This document shows positions 25,474-35,216 of a stretch of DNA of 63,170 nt, piece after piece (the stretch's first letter is position 1; the number at the start of each line of letters is the position of its first letter). This stretch comes from Bacteroidaceae bacterium. Its GTDB lineage: Bacteria; Bacteroidota; Bacteroidia; Bacteroidales; Bacteroidaceae. The stretch spans positions 1 to 63,170 of the forward strand of contig JAFQBB010000052.1 in NCBI GenBank assembly GCA_017416805.1. The letters are read 5' to 3'. The notes beneath the pieces were generated by a model. The model was not told the origin of the DNA and did not search any database. It saw nothing but the letters and a program-made list of their open reading frames with translations. A program made the position numbers and the translations under genes.

Positions 25474-26370
25474 GCGAATAGTTTTTCTTTTATTAATCAA
25501 GACATACAACCATTTACGAAAGAAATAATGAATACTGTCACGGTAGGAAATGACATTCCAACCATTCTTCCGAGCATAGTTAATATATGTGTCGCGAAAA
25601 GGATTATCGCAACTGTATTTCCATGGCTTTCTTGGTCCTGTAAAATGTACGATAGCCGGGCCATTTAATGATTCTTTCCAATCTTCAATTCTGCTTGGTT
25701 GGACTTCGGGTTTTATGTACAAAAAGAAATCCATCACATTCCATCGAATTGAGATAAACTTCTTGTCTTTATGCAATAGTGCATTCAGAACATCTTGGTC
25801 GTGGAATATTATATTATTCTGGTTTGTCATAATGAACGATAGAGCTTGATTGACAAAATCCATATCCCTTAATTTTTCCAGATTTAATAACATTACTCCA
25901 GAATTAAAATACGAATGTTCTATAGAATAATTCAGTCTTTTAGGAGATTCGTAGTCATGTGGTTCACGTTCCTCAACAGCAGCAACGGCACTATCGGAAA
26001 TATCAATATTCCATAGTTCTTTTATTGAGCCTATAACCATCATGTCACAATCTAAATATAACACTTTATTTACTGATTCTGGCAGAAGGTTTGGTGTAAA
26101 TAATCTCAAATAAGCGGATAAGTTCAAATGGTCACGTGAATCTATTGGAAAATTCTTTATCTCAGAATAATCTACTTTATAATAGACGATAGTATTTCCT
26201 TCTTTCTGACACAGAGTCGAAATCCTTCTTTTTTGTGTAGCCGAAACTTTATTTGTGCATATTGCATGAATTGCAAACTCTTCATTTGGATTATGGTCAA
26301 ACAAACTGTTAAGCATTACACCACAATACTCAACGTAATTGTTATCTATATTACAAACTATGTGAATCAT
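25444..26370 (-). CDS. Family 8 glycosyltransferase
   Basis: The 308-residue product begins MIHIVCNIDNNYVEYCGVML. I prefer this start because it gives a one-base gap after the TGA of the upstream gene; an in-frame Met lies seven codons earlier. LDCDMMVIGSI contains the DxD metal motif, and HDQDVLNALLH and VHFTGPRKPW are typical GT8 blocks. It is the last gene of a four-gene leftward operon. Confidence 0.92.
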   Translation of the reverse strand: MIHIVCNIDNNYVEYCGVMLNSLFDHNPNEEFAIHAICTNKVSATQKRRISTLCQKEGNTIVYYKVDYSEIKNFPIDSRDHLNLSAYLRLFTPNLLPESVNKVLYLDCDMMVIGSIKELWNIDISDSAVAAVEEREPHDYESPKRLNYSIEHSYFNSGVMLLNLEKLRDMDFVNQALSFIMTNQNNIIFHDQDVLNALLHKDKKFISIRWNVMDFFLYIKPEVQPSRIEDWKESLNGPAIVHFTGPRKPWKYSCDNPFRDTYINYARKNGWNVISYRDSIHYFFRKWLYVLINKRKTIRLKDLAKYTR

Positions 26371-26371
26371 T

Positions 26372-27343
26372 TCAAGCTCCTTTGCTAACAAAATATACGT
26401 ATAATATGAAAATCAAGGTCTCAATCCCCAATAAAATTGCAAATAAATTCGCCCTACGAATATGTTTATGCTTCTTCCGTTTTTCAGTCTTAACCTTCTC
26501 TCTTTGTTTGTTTTCGAATGAACAATTTTCTTTGGAGGCTTTTTCTATAATTAAGGATTTGTACCTATCAAACAACGCAGCTAAAGGATGTGAGCAGGCC
26601 TCAGTCCAAGGCTTCCAAACTCCAGTATAATGTATTATTATAGGGGTTTCCTTCGCTCTTTCTATTGCATCCCATTTATTATAATGCATAAGCCACCATT
26701 CTTTGGGTTCATACCATCTTTCTTGTACGTTATAACGATAATCTAATGGTAAAATATAATCAGCCAAATTAGCATTTATTGCATCTTGATCAGGATATAA
26801 ACAACGTTCAGGATAAATTCTCATGTACTCCAATAAAAGTTCGTCTATTCTTTTTTCTCTCCAAAAGTTGAGATTCATAAACAACACCCCCGCATTGTAA
26901 TATGGAGTATACGTTTGTATCCGATTGTGCAAGGTTATATCTTCACAAGCCTGGTCCTCTACCATACAGCATGCTTTATTATCCATGTCAATACTCCATA
27001 ATGTGTCAATATTACCGTTCACTATTATGTCACAATCCAAATATAGTGCCTTATCAAAATCGAACAACTTAGGAATCAAAAGTCTAAAGAAATTCGAAAT
27101 TGGGAAACGATCCGACACAACTGCACCATCCAGCATGGAACTGTCAATCTCTACAAATTCTATTGTCGCATCCTCAAATTTGTTCTTTAATTGTTTGAAT
27201 ATGCCCATGTTGCTTTCGTTAAAACCTTGGGTTAAAATATGAATAGCATATTCATTAGGATTATTATTACTTAAGATTGAAGTTGCAGTGACAAAACAAG
27301 GAATAGCGTAATTGTCATCTGCAGCAAGAATTATGTGTCTCAT
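26372..27343 (-). CDS. Family 8 glycosyltransferase with C-terminal membrane anchor
   Basis: The 323-residue product has IILAADDNYAIPCFVTATSI at the start, the DxD in LDCDIIVNGNI and the GT8 block YPDQDAINANL. IHYTGVWKPW follows, then a basic stretch KREKVKTEKRKKHKH and a C-terminal hydrophobic segment (about 298-317). The anchor is not present in the downstream GT8 protein. It overlaps the preceding GT2 gene by 29 bp. Confidence 0.92.
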   Translation of the reverse strand: MRHIILAADDNYAIPCFVTATSILSNNNPNEYAIHILTQGFNESNMGIFKQLKNKFEDATIEFVEIDSSMLDGAVVSDRFPISNFFRLLIPKLFDFDKALYLDCDIIVNGNIDTLWSIDMDNKACCMVEDQACEDITLHNRIQTYTPYYNAGVLFMNLNFWREKRIDELLLEYMRIYPERCLYPDQDAINANLADYILPLDYRYNVQERWYEPKEWWLMHYNKWDAIERAKETPIIIHYTGVWKPWTEACSHPLAALFDRYKSLIIEKASKENCSFENKQREKVKTEKRKKHKHIRRANLFAILLGIETLIFILYVYFVSKGA

Positions 27344-28304
27344 TTTTCTTGTTTTTTAAATTAAGATTGAACTTATTTTTATCTATTTTCTGGTAAAAAG
27401 AGGATAAAAAGCCATATATCTTGAATTTTTTCTTATGTATATATTTGTAATCATAGTCAATAGACTCCCAAAGTTCCCGTATAATAGGACGTGAAAACCA
27501 TTTCCACTTAAATATGCTCATGGATTTCTTGGACAAGCTATAAAATGTAATATACAAAGTTGTTTCAAGATGTGGAGATGGAGTACCAATTTTACTATAT
27601 GCATTATATATATTGCACAGATACTCTATCGACTTTTCTACAGGAAGTTGATATTTTTTAATAAAAAAATCCGCATGTGTTCTCCACATGTAAAAAGAAT
27701 TATCCACCGTTCTTATACTTTTCACTTCTGCAAGAATGGAAAACATAAACACAGAATCCTCCCCTATTGTTTGGCCTATCGGAAATGATTTATTATGAAT
27801 AATATCACGCTTGATGAGTTTTCCCCATGGTGTTCTCATTATGTTCTGATGAAGCCACTTTGAAAAATAAAGGTGTATTTGATTTATATCTGTTATACCA
27901 GAGACAGGCTCAATATTCTCTCCCTCAGAAATATTACCGTTGTTGTCGAAACATTTATATTGAAGAAAAACCACATCTTCTGTAATAGGATAATCTTGAA
28001 AAAAACAAAAGAAATCTTCCGACAAATAATCGTCAACATCAACAAATAAGACATAATCGCCTTGCGCTTTTTGCAAACCGAGATTCCTTGCAGAACTCAC
28101 CCCCCCATTTTCTTTAGTAAAAACATGTATCTGTGGATACTTCTCCGCATAATCTCTACATAAAAGTAATGAAGCATCCTTACTTCCATCATTAACCAAA
28201 ATCAATTCCCAATCATTATACGACTGAGAAGTAATACTATCTATACAAGTCTGTATATACTTTTCCGCATTATATATCGGAATTATTATAGAAACCTTAC
28301 ACAT
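27315..28304 (-). CDS. Family 2 glycosyltransferase
   Basis: The 329-residue product starts MCKVSIIIPIYNAEKYIQTC, with LILVNDGSKDASL (about 34-46), GGVSSARNLGL and the DxD equivalent FVDVDDYLSED (about 88-98). It is a classic GT2 catalytic domain with a short basic C-terminus. It overlaps its upstream neighbour by 19 bp and its downstream neighbour by 29 bp. The acceptor is unknown. Confidence 0.92.
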   Translation of the reverse strand: MCKVSIIIPIYNAEKYIQTCIDSITSQSYNDWELILVNDGSKDASLLLCRDYAEKYPQIHVFTKENGGVSSARNLGLQKAQGDYVLFVDVDDYLSEDFFCFFQDYPITEDVVFLQYKCFDNNGNISEGENIEPVSGITDINQIHLYFSKWLHQNIMRTPWGKLIKRDIIHNKSFPIGQTIGEDSVFMFSILAEVKSIRTVDNSFYMWRTHADFFIKKYQLPVEKSIEYLCNIYNAYSKIGTPSPHLETTLYITFYSLSKKSMSIFKWKWFSRPIIRELWESIDYDYKYIHKKKFKIYGFLSSFYQKIDKNKFNLNLKNKKNETHNSCCR

Positions 28305-29659
28305 ATAACCATTACGATTATTAATATTGATAAAATAACGAACAGAGAAACCAAGATTTTCTTATCTTTTTGCAATCTCTTTACTTTTCTTTGGTTATTT
28401 TCGATAGTGCAATTACATTCTTTCAATCTATTTTCACTATCATTTAGTTGAATCAACAATTCTCTCATCTTTTTCTCATACAACAACTGTGCAAATCCAT
28501 ACCCCATGCGCTCCATAACTAACCTCTCTTCTATATGTAAGAAAATACGTTGAGAGAAATTTTTCCTATAATCGAACCAAGAATCTGCAATCTCTCGTTT
28601 AGAATCTTCTAAATAGAAACTATTGTTTATATAAATCTGCAGATATTTTATCACATCATCAAGCGTCTCTGCTAAATTGAAAAACATGCGCCTATGTTCT
28701 AATGCGGAATCAATTTTTAATCTATCAAGACCACCTTCTTCGTATAGTGAATCATCCTTATCTGGAATCCAATAGATTACAGGTTTATGTTGATAAAGGA
28801 AATCAAATGAAGCACTTGAAAAATCTGTTATAAACATATCCGCATCACGAATCCATCTTGAAATCTCCTTTTGTTCTATGAAATCAATATTAAATGGTTT
28901 TTGCAACGTTTCAATGTTATTAAACAATGAATGATGTAAAGCGACAACAAATTTCACTCCATTCTTTTGGTATGCAAGAACAATCTCATGAGAAAGGAGG
29001 CTCTTTAAACCCTCCCAATATCTGGAGTTGAAAATATTCTTAGGTTCTTTTGAGAAGATATTTCTCCAAGTGAACATAATAAAAATCACTTTTTCAGAAG
29101 TGTTTATCACATCACTTCCCTTTTTTAGGAACTCAAACCTTGGCAATCCACCTATAAAACATTTTTTTGAAGACGACTCTGCATTAATTAGCATCTTTTC
29201 TCTTTCAGAGGATACATTAATATCGTTGTATATATGCTTACAAGGGTATAGCAAAAGATCTGTAATACAAGTACCAATAACTCCATGTTGAAGAAACACG
29301 TACCTACAATCTGGTAAATCATGCAACCAATAATCAACTTCTGTACCACCTAAATCCCATTCCACAACAAAGGCACAAGCTCGCGCCCACAGTTCCTCAA
29401 GTTCTAACAACTCATATCCCTTGTTAAAAGAATCTATAGCGATAACATCTTTAAAATTTGCAACTTCGTCATAAAAAGAGTCTTCCTTTTTTAAAATATA
29501 TTTTGATGGGACTCCTTGTTTTTGGAGCCACATAAAAAATGTCCAAGAATCTATTGGAAAAATATTTGATACTTGCAACTGGCCTGCCACAAGATATAAA
29601 TCATGGACACTGTTTAAACGTAACTCTTCTATTCTCTCAAACTTGTCATTTAATGTCAT
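28286..29659 (-). CDS. CDP-glycerol glycerophosphotransferase (TagB/TagF)-like protein
   Basis: The 457-residue product has the two halves of the Glyphos_transf fold. An N-terminal part ends in YVFLQHGVIGT (His near 126), and the C-terminal part includes ADMFITDFSSASFDFLYQHKPVIYW, the typical DFSS nucleotide-binding block. After residue about 400 comes a coiled coil (LIQLNDSENRLKECNC) and a C-terminal transmembrane segment (about 436-455). Relatives polymerise glycerol or ribitol phosphate in teichoic acids and act in some Gram-negative glycans. It is the first gene of the leftward operon and strongly A+T-rich. The start ATG follows a -7 box by about 140 bp. Confidence 0.85.
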   Translation of the reverse strand: MTLNDKFERIEELRLNSVHDLYLVAGQLQVSNIFPIDSWTFFMWLQKQGVPSKYILKKEDSFYDEVANFKDVIAIDSFNKGYELLELEELWARACAFVVEWDLGGTEVDYWLHDLPDCRYVFLQHGVIGTCITDLLLYPCKHIYNDINVSSEREKMLINAESSSKKCFIGGLPRFEFLKKGSDVINTSEKVIFIMFTWRNIFSKEPKNIFNSRYWEGLKSLLSHEIVLAYQKNGVKFVVALHHSLFNNIETLQKPFNIDFIEQKEISRWIRDADMFITDFSSASFDFLYQHKPVIYWIPDKDDSLYEEGGLDRLKIDSALEHRRMFFNLAETLDDVIKYLQIYINNSFYLEDSKREIADSWFDYRKNFSQRIFLHIEERLVMERMGYGFAQLLYEKKMRELLIQLNDSENRLKECNCTIENNQRKVKRLQKDKKILVSLFVILSILIIVMVICVRFL

Positions 29660-29796
29660 CTTACAAAAAAAACCAAATACTTAGCAAATAAAGGTTATCT
29701 ATTTTAGAATTAACAAACTATCTATTTAGAATCTCTATAATTAATGCCTTATATAGAGAGCATAGCCCCCATAATAACAAATTCTAAGGCCCACTG

Positions 29797-29804
29797 CAAA
29801 AGTA
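29797..29804 (-). promoter_or_regulatory. -7 element for the leftward glycan operon
   Basis: On the minus strand TACTTTTG followed by C gives a leader of about 130 nt. The 376-bp divergent gap 29660-30035 also holds a small inverted repeat (AAATTGTTT ... AAACAATTT, about 29858-29890) and otherwise A+T-rich DNA with nothing recognisable. Confidence 0.5.
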
Positions 29805-29973
29805 ATAAATTATTCAATATAATGAAAGTTATTTGGATGAAAATATGAATTAAACCAAATAAATTGTTTTTGCCCCCCCAGAAACAATTTGCGAACTCGC
29901 TTATTTCGCTTTCTTGTTGTGACCATCAACTCCTTTTAAGGCTTTTTACTGGTTAAAAAAAACAAAAATAAAA

Positions 29974-30002
29974 TTGATGATAGAAATTATTATCTAACTT
30001 TG
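29974..30002 (+). promoter_or_regulatory. Promoter of the lipoprotein gene at 30042
   Basis: TTG (29974-29976), 18 bp, TAACTTTG (29995-30002) gives a leader of about 30 nt. Confidence 0.6.
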
Positions 30003-30041
30003 CAAATATATTTACAAAAAGGGGAATAACTCCATTTGGCA

Positions 30042-30716
30042 ATGAAATATTTAAATCTCCTTCACAAGTTCCTGTTCCTATTAATTGTGAGTTGCATGTT
30101 CGGTGCGTGCAATTTGAAAAAAGACAATACAAATATCCACGAAGCTATTGACCTTGGACTTCCTAGTGGTGTCAAATGGGCAACCTGCAACATCGGAGCC
30201 TCTTCTCCCGAAGAATACGGAGATTACTATGCTTGGAGTGAAATAGAGGAAAAGAACGATTACTCTTGGACCACTTATAACTGGTGTAACGGTACAGGTA
30301 ATTCCATGACAAAGTATTGTACAAGCAATAGATGGGGTACAGTTGATAATAGGAAAATCCTTGCCCCTAAAGATGATGTTGCCCACGTAAAATGGGGTGG
30401 CAGTTGGCGCATGCCGACCATAAATGAGTTCAATGAACTCCGTAGCAATTGTACTTGGCAATGGATAACCCAAAACGGAGTAAACGGCCAACTTGTCACT
30501 GGCCCTAATGGTAATAGCATTTTCTTGCCAGCTGCAGGCTACCGATATGGTACGGGGATTGACAATTGTGGTTCTTACGGCTATTATTGGTCCGCCACAT
30601 TAGGCGAAAACAACAGCGGACTCGCGTGCGGCCTCAGTTTCTACAAAGGCAGTAGAGGTTGGAATGATAGCGGCCGTTACTACGGTCACTCCGTTCGCCC
30701 CGTCACAGATAAGTAG
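30042..30716 (+). CDS. Lipoprotein with a fibrobacter major paralogous (FISUMP-type) domain
   Basis: The 224-residue product begins MKYLNLLHKFLFLLIVSCMF and has a lipobox ending FGAC. HEAIDLGLPSGVKWATCNIG follows, then GGSWRMPTINEFNEL and the C-terminal YYGHSVRPVTDK. The DLGLSVKWA/WRMPT/SVRPV pattern is typical of the FISUMP-type surface domain that is common in Bacteroides. The function is unknown; a binding or lectin-like role is possible. It sits alone within the glycan locus. Confidence 0.85.
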   Translation: MKYLNLLHKFLFLLIVSCMFGACNLKKDNTNIHEAIDLGLPSGVKWATCNIGASSPEEYGDYYAWSEIEEKNDYSWTTYNWCNGTGNSMTKYCTSNRWGTVDNRKILAPKDDVAHVKWGGSWRMPTINEFNELRSNCTWQWITQNGVNGQLVTGPNGNSIFLPAAGYRYGTGIDNCGSYGYYWSATLGENNSGLACGLSFYKGSRGWNDSGRYYGHSVRPVTDK

Positions 30717-30809
30717 TCAAGCATTAAAAGGTTTCAATAAAATAAAAGAGAGTCCTTTAGTATATATACATCATTCAGCCAACCCTAATAAGTTACGAAC
30801 ATAACAAGC

Positions 30810-31541
30810 ATGAAAAGCAAAAGACGTGACAATGAGTGTGTAACCGTCATTACCGTGTGCAGAAATGCATCATCACTGTTGGATAAGACACAAAAAAGTG
30901 TCTTACGGCAAAGCTATAAAAACATAGAATATATCATCATAGACGGGGCCTCAACAGATGACACTATAGATATTCTGAATAAAATAAGTGCCCCCCAAGT
31001 ACATTGGACATCAGAACCCGACAAAGGAATCTATGATGCAATGAACAAAGGTATCCATATGGCTCACGGCAAATGGTGTATATTCATGAATGCAGGAGAT
31101 ATATTTGCCGATGATTTAGTAATAGAAACAATAATGGGCCAAGAAGGAATAGAAGAGGCAGAAATCATATATGGAGATGTTATCAAGGGGGGGGGCATCA
31201 AAAAAGCAGAAAAACCACACAATGCACACCGAATGTACTTCTGCCACCAATGTGTTTTTATCAGGACCGCTCTGCTCAAAGAGTTTCCGTTCGACATTAA
31301 TCATAAGATGTCTGCAGATTTCAAGCAAATGAAGCAATTATGGTTGGCTAAAAAGAGATTCAAACAATTGAACATACCCGTTGCCGTATTTGACACATCC
31401 GGCATTTCAAATTCCAAACGGGCAGAAGGTCTGTGGGACAATATACAAGTCATCCGTGAAGTGGACGCCATCTCTGAGCAATTTAGGTTGCTACCCAGAC
31501 TTTTATTCACTTGGTTGGTATGCAAATTAAGGGGTAGGTAA
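30810..31541 (+). CDS. Family 2 glycosyltransferase
   Basis: The 243-residue product has VTVITVCRNASSLLDKTQKS, IIIDGASTDDTIDIL and the DxD-like MNAGDIFADD, followed by IIYGDVI, a pattern of WcaA/colanic-type GT2 enzymes. It is a compact catalytic domain with no membrane anchor. It is rightward and alone; the next genes are convergent. Confidence 0.92.
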   Translation: MKSKRRDNECVTVITVCRNASSLLDKTQKSVLRQSYKNIEYIIIDGASTDDTIDILNKISAPQVHWTSEPDKGIYDAMNKGIHMAHGKWCIFMNAGDIFADDLVIETIMGQEGIEEAEIIYGDVIKGGGIKKAEKPHNAHRMYFCHQCVFIRTALLKEFPFDINHKMSADFKQMKQLWLAKKRFKQLNIPVAVFDTSGISNSKRAEGLWDNIQVIREVDAISEQFRLLPRLLFTWLVCKLRGR

Positions 31542-31639
31542 CGCACAAGCCACAGGTTCATACAGATTTTTCATCTTCAACACCTTCAGATTGGCCTACC
31601 TATATAGTGAGAAGAATGCACACAAATGCGACACATTCT

Positions 31640-32395
31640 TTATTGCCCTTTATTTCTTAAATCCTTTTCGGCGATTTTGGACAAAAGAGTCACTTGATAA
31701 AAAGCAGACAGATATGCATTAATAAGCCCACGTCTCCCCATTAAGAAACCACCTTGCAATATGTATGTACGCCCAAAACGCCAAATGGGCCGCCACAGAA
31801 GAGAAGCGACTCCATATTTCTTTTTGTGCTTTCTATAAATCTCATTATCTGTATATCTGTTTATTTTCTGAATCCAATCCCACATCGTTTCGTCAGCAAG
31901 ATGTAACATTTTATATTTTAAAGGAGCGCGTTCTACAGTCCCATCTACTTCCGGCATAGAATGAACATATGGTGGCCAAAAAGTCTTCTGACGCATGAAA
32001 AAGCGCAATTGATAATCATGACTCCAGTCCATATAATACTTTCCTAAAAACTTATTCAAACGGGAGATATAAAGCCCTGCAGGAGATTCCGTCTGAGTTA
32101 TTCTATGGTACAAATAGTTGCGAAGTTCTGGAGTTATAACTTCATCGGCATCAACAACCAGAACCCATTCTGACGTTGCTTGTTGGATTGCAAAATTACG
32201 TGCAGGTTCCGCAATAGTAATATCTCCTTTAGGGAATGTCACGATTCGACACCCATATTTTTCCGCTATGCCTCTCGTTGCATCCGTACTCTCCATATCA
32301 CAAACTACAACTTCGTCAAAATCCTTGACAGATTCTAAGACTTCAGCCAAATGCTTCTCTGCATTGTAGGTATTTATGACAACTGATATAGACAT
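31640..32395 (-). CDS. Family 2 glycosyltransferase, WaaE/KdtX-like
   Basis: The 251-residue product begins MSISVVINTYNAEKHLAEVL, with VVVCDMESTDATRGIAEKYG, a DxD in LVVDADEVITPEL and WSHDYQLRFFMR. This matches lipopolysaccharide-core GT2 enzymes of the WaaE/KdtX group. It lies 12 bp after the GT4 gene in the same leftward unit, so the two probably act on the same glycan. Confidence 0.9.
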   Translation of the reverse strand: MSISVVINTYNAEKHLAEVLESVKDFDEVVVCDMESTDATRGIAEKYGCRIVTFPKGDITIAEPARNFAIQQATSEWVLVVDADEVITPELRNYLYHRITQTESPAGLYISRLNKFLGKYYMDWSHDYQLRFFMRQKTFWPPYVHSMPEVDGTVERAPLKYKMLHLADETMWDWIQKINRYTDNEIYRKHKKKYGVASLLWRPIWRFGRTYILQGGFLMGRRGLINAYLSAFYQVTLLSKIAEKDLRNKGQ

Positions 32396-32407
32396 GCTAC
32401 TTTCTGA

Positions 32408-33544
32408 TTATTTTATATTCAACACTGTTTTATAACATTCCATCGTTTCCCGAGCCATCTGTTCTTTGGAAAACTGAGAAGCCCACTTAAGCCCTTCAGC
32501 AACCATTCGTTGACGATTTTGAGGTAGCAGGGACTGAGCAATGGCCTCAGCCAAGCCTTTATCGTCGTCAGGATGCACATACAAGGAATAAGGTCCGCCA
32601 GCTTCCTCCAAGCAAGATCCCGTGGCGGCAACTACGGGTACACGACTATTCAACGCTTCAAGAATAGGAATCCCAAAACCTTCGTAACGTGAAGGATAGA
32701 CAAAAGTTTCTGCACACTGATAAATGGCTGGCAGATCCACAAAAGGAACATTTTGTAAGATGTGTACACGTGATTCCAGCTTGTACTCACAGATAAAATC
32801 TATCACCTTTTTAGTATAAGCCGTTTCCTTACCAACCAACACCAAATGATATTCTACCGGCAGATGGAGAAGTGACTTGACGATTAACAATGCATTTTTC
32901 CGTTCTTCAATCGAACCAACAGAAAGAATATAATGCTTTGGCAGGGCATAACGTTTGAGGACCTCAACCTTTCTATCGTCCGATACGGATTGTGCAAAAA
33001 CTGGATCACAACCTTGATAAATGACTTCTATCTTATCAGCAGGAATACCATAATCAGAAATAATGTCGCGTTTGGTACATTCGCTGACAGCTATAATCTT
33101 ATCCGCTTTTTGGCAAGCCTTTCTAAACTTATAGTCATATATCCAACGATCTACAATCGGATAGCATTGTGGCAAACGGCGAAATATCAAGTCGTGAATA
33201 GTGACAACACTCTTTACTCTTTTTTGTCTGCCAATATTCAATGGAAGTTCGTTACTTAATCCATGAAATAATACAATTCCATCTTTTTCCCAATCATCCG
33301 TTATTCCCCAAATACGCCATAGAGCAGAAAAACGTGTCCACCATGCAGAAGAGGGGAACCGCAAATATGCATTCCCTTTCTCAAGAAGTTTTTTCAAACG
33401 AGGATTCTTTCGGCGTTTAGGTGCATAAATCACATATTCATTGTCAGGAAAATATTCCTGCAATGCTTCAAGGACATAACGGCTGTAATTACCTAATCCT
33501 GTGAAATTTTGCACTGCACGCTTACCATCGTATCCGATTTTCAT
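32408..33544 (-). CDS. Family 4 glycosyltransferase
   Basis: The 378-residue GT-B enzyme has a glycine-rich acceptor loop FTGLGNYSRYVLEAL near the start and ILSVGSIEERKN at the nucleotide-sugar domain. The E-x7-E signature region is in YPSRYEGFGIPILEALNSR (about 290-308). It is cytoplasmic and first in a two-gene unit with the WaaE-like gene. The sugar transferred is not predictable. Confidence 0.93.
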   Translation of the reverse strand: MKIGYDGKRAVQNFTGLGNYSRYVLEALQEYFPDNEYVIYAPKRRKNPRLKKLLEKGNAYLRFPSSAWWTRFSALWRIWGITDDWEKDGIVLFHGLSNELPLNIGRQKRVKSVVTIHDLIFRRLPQCYPIVDRWIYDYKFRKACQKADKIIAVSECTKRDIISDYGIPADKIEVIYQGCDPVFAQSVSDDRKVEVLKRYALPKHYILSVGSIEERKNALLIVKSLLHLPVEYHLVLVGKETAYTKKVIDFICEYKLESRVHILQNVPFVDLPAIYQCAETFVYPSRYEGFGIPILEALNSRVPVVAATGSCLEEAGGPYSLYVHPDDDKGLAEAIAQSLLPQNRQRMVAEGLKWASQFSKEQMARETMECYKTVLNIK

Positions 33545-33671
33545 AGGTCCTCAATATGTTAATCTGCTGATATTTTTTTTAAATCTGGGACAAAGATAGT
33601 GAAACAGATGAAAAGGACAAAATTTTAAAGAAGCAAGATCTGCAAAGAGACCTTTTCCCTATACAGAATCT

Positions 33672-33703
33672 TTTGGTAGTTTCACAGATTCTATCTAACT
33701 TTG
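33672..33703 (+). promoter_or_regulatory. Promoter of rodA
   Basis: TTTG (33672-33675), 20 bp, TAACTTTG (33696-33703). The -7 box covers an apparent TTG start at 33701, so the real start must be downstream. Confidence 0.75.
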
Positions 33704-33733
33704 CAGAAATTTATCAGCATATTATTTACAGTA

Positions 33734-35200
33734 GTGGAGTCAAGCAGGATATCATACAGGAAGAAGGGAATCTGGCAATCTGTAGATTGGATAACAGTCG
33801 GGTTATATCTGGTTCTTGTCATTTGTGGTTGGTTCAGTATTTGTGGGGCAAGTTATACGTATGGCGAGACTGATTTATTCAGTTTTGATAGCCGGTCGGG
33901 CAAGCAATTGGTGTGGATTGGCTGTTCATTGGGACTTGGCTTTATATTATTGATGTTGGAAGAAAAGGTTTATGAGTTGTTGGCCTACCTTTTCTATGCA
34001 GGCATGATGCTTTTGTTATTGATTACTCCATTTTTGGCCCGTGACATCAAGGGGTCGCTTTCTTGGATAAGTTTAGGCCCTGTAAGTCTTCAGCCTGCGG
34101 AGTTTGCAAAATTTGCTACTGCTTTAGCTTTAGCAAAACTAATGAGCAATTACGGATTCACATTAGAACAGAAAAAGAATTTTGTCCGAGCCGTAGGCTT
34201 GATTCTCCTTCCTATGTTGCTGATTATTTTACAGAAGGAGACAGGCTCTGCTCTTGTTTATGCGGCTTTTTTCCTGGTCCTTTACCGCGAAGGAATGTCT
34301 GGTGCCATTCTTTTTACGGGAGTAGCCATGGTGATATATTTTGTAGTGGGAATCCGTTTTGGCAATGATTTACTATGGGAGTCCACAACTTCCTTGGGAA
34401 GGTTTGTTGTATTAGGACTGATCATTCTATTTACTATAGGAATGGTCCATAACTATCACAAGCAAAAGCATCCGGTTCGTATCATGCTGATTGGAAGTGC
34501 CGGAATGACCTTACTTGGATGCTTATTCTCCGAATATGTAATTCCTTTTGACTTGACTTATCTGATGTTAGGAGAATGTTTGCTTCTGTGCGGATACCTA
34601 TTTTATTTGGCGTTGAGATATCGTAAACAGAAGTTCGCATTGATTGCTCTTTTTTGTATAGGCTCAGTGATTTTTCTCTATTCATGCAATGCCGTATTTA
34701 ACAAACTGGATGATCATCAACGCATTCGTATTGAAGTTCTTTTAGGAATGAAAGATGACCCCAAGGGAGCCGGCTACAACGTGAACCAATCAAAAATTGC
34801 CATCGGTTCAGGAGGATTAATGGGAAAAGGGTTTCTGAATGGGACTCAAACCAAGTTAAAATATGTTCCCGAACAAGATACGGATTTCATTTTCTGTACG
34901 GTAGGAGAAGAAATGGGTTTTGTGGGTTCTTCTTGCATTTTGTTGCTATTTATGGGCTTTATCTTGCGCCTGCTTTATCTGGCAGAAAAACAGCAACATG
35001 CATTCGGACGTATTTATGGTTATTGTTTAGTCTGCATATTCCTTTTCCATCTGTTTATTAATGTCGGTATGGTATTGGGGTTGACTCCTGTCATTGGCAT
35101 TCCTCTTCCTTTTTTCAGTTATGGAGGTTCCTCTTTATGGGGATTCACACTTCTTCTGTTCACTTTTCTTCGTGTCAATGCCGAGTACAACAGTAAGTGA
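33734..35200 (+). CDS. rodA: Rod-shape determining peptidoglycan glycosyltransferase RodA (SEDS family)
   Basis: The product is about 488 residues with ten or so transmembrane segments. It polymerises lipid II for side-wall growth. The GTG start at 33734 (VESSRISYRKKGIWQSVDWI) is chosen because the frame upstream overlaps the promoter. SEDS blocks visible are SLGPVSLQPAEFAKFATALA (about 115-134), GYNVNQSKIAIGSGGLMGKG, FIFCTVGEEMGFVGS and GIPLPFFSYGGSSLWGF near the end. The penicillin-binding protein gene often found upstream of rodA is not here. Confidence 0.93.
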   Translation: MESSRISYRKKGIWQSVDWITVGLYLVLVICGWFSICGASYTYGETDLFSFDSRSGKQLVWIGCSLGLGFILLMLEEKVYELLAYLFYAGMMLLLLITPFLARDIKGSLSWISLGPVSLQPAEFAKFATALALAKLMSNYGFTLEQKKNFVRAVGLILLPMLLIILQKETGSALVYAAFFLVLYREGMSGAILFTGVAMVIYFVVGIRFGNDLLWESTTSLGRFVVLGLIILFTIGMVHNYHKQKHPVRIMLIGSAGMTLLGCLFSEYVIPFDLTYLMLGECLLLCGYLFYLALRYRKQKFALIALFCIGSVIFLYSCNAVFNKLDDHQRIRIEVLLGMKDDPKGAGYNVNQSKIAIGSGGLMGKGFLNGTQTKLKYVPEQDTDFIFCTVGEEMGFVGSSCILLLFMGFILRLLYLAEKQQHAFGRIYGYCLVCIFLFHLFINVGMVLGLTPVIGIPLPFFSYGGSSLWGFTLLLFTFLRVNAEYNSK

Positions 35201-35216
35201 TGTATAAAGGTCCCTT

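Noticed and set aside
33701-33733. TTG start for rodA at 33701
   Set aside because: The TTG is part of the -7 box TAACTTTG, so it would not be transcribed. The GTG at 33734 is the better start.
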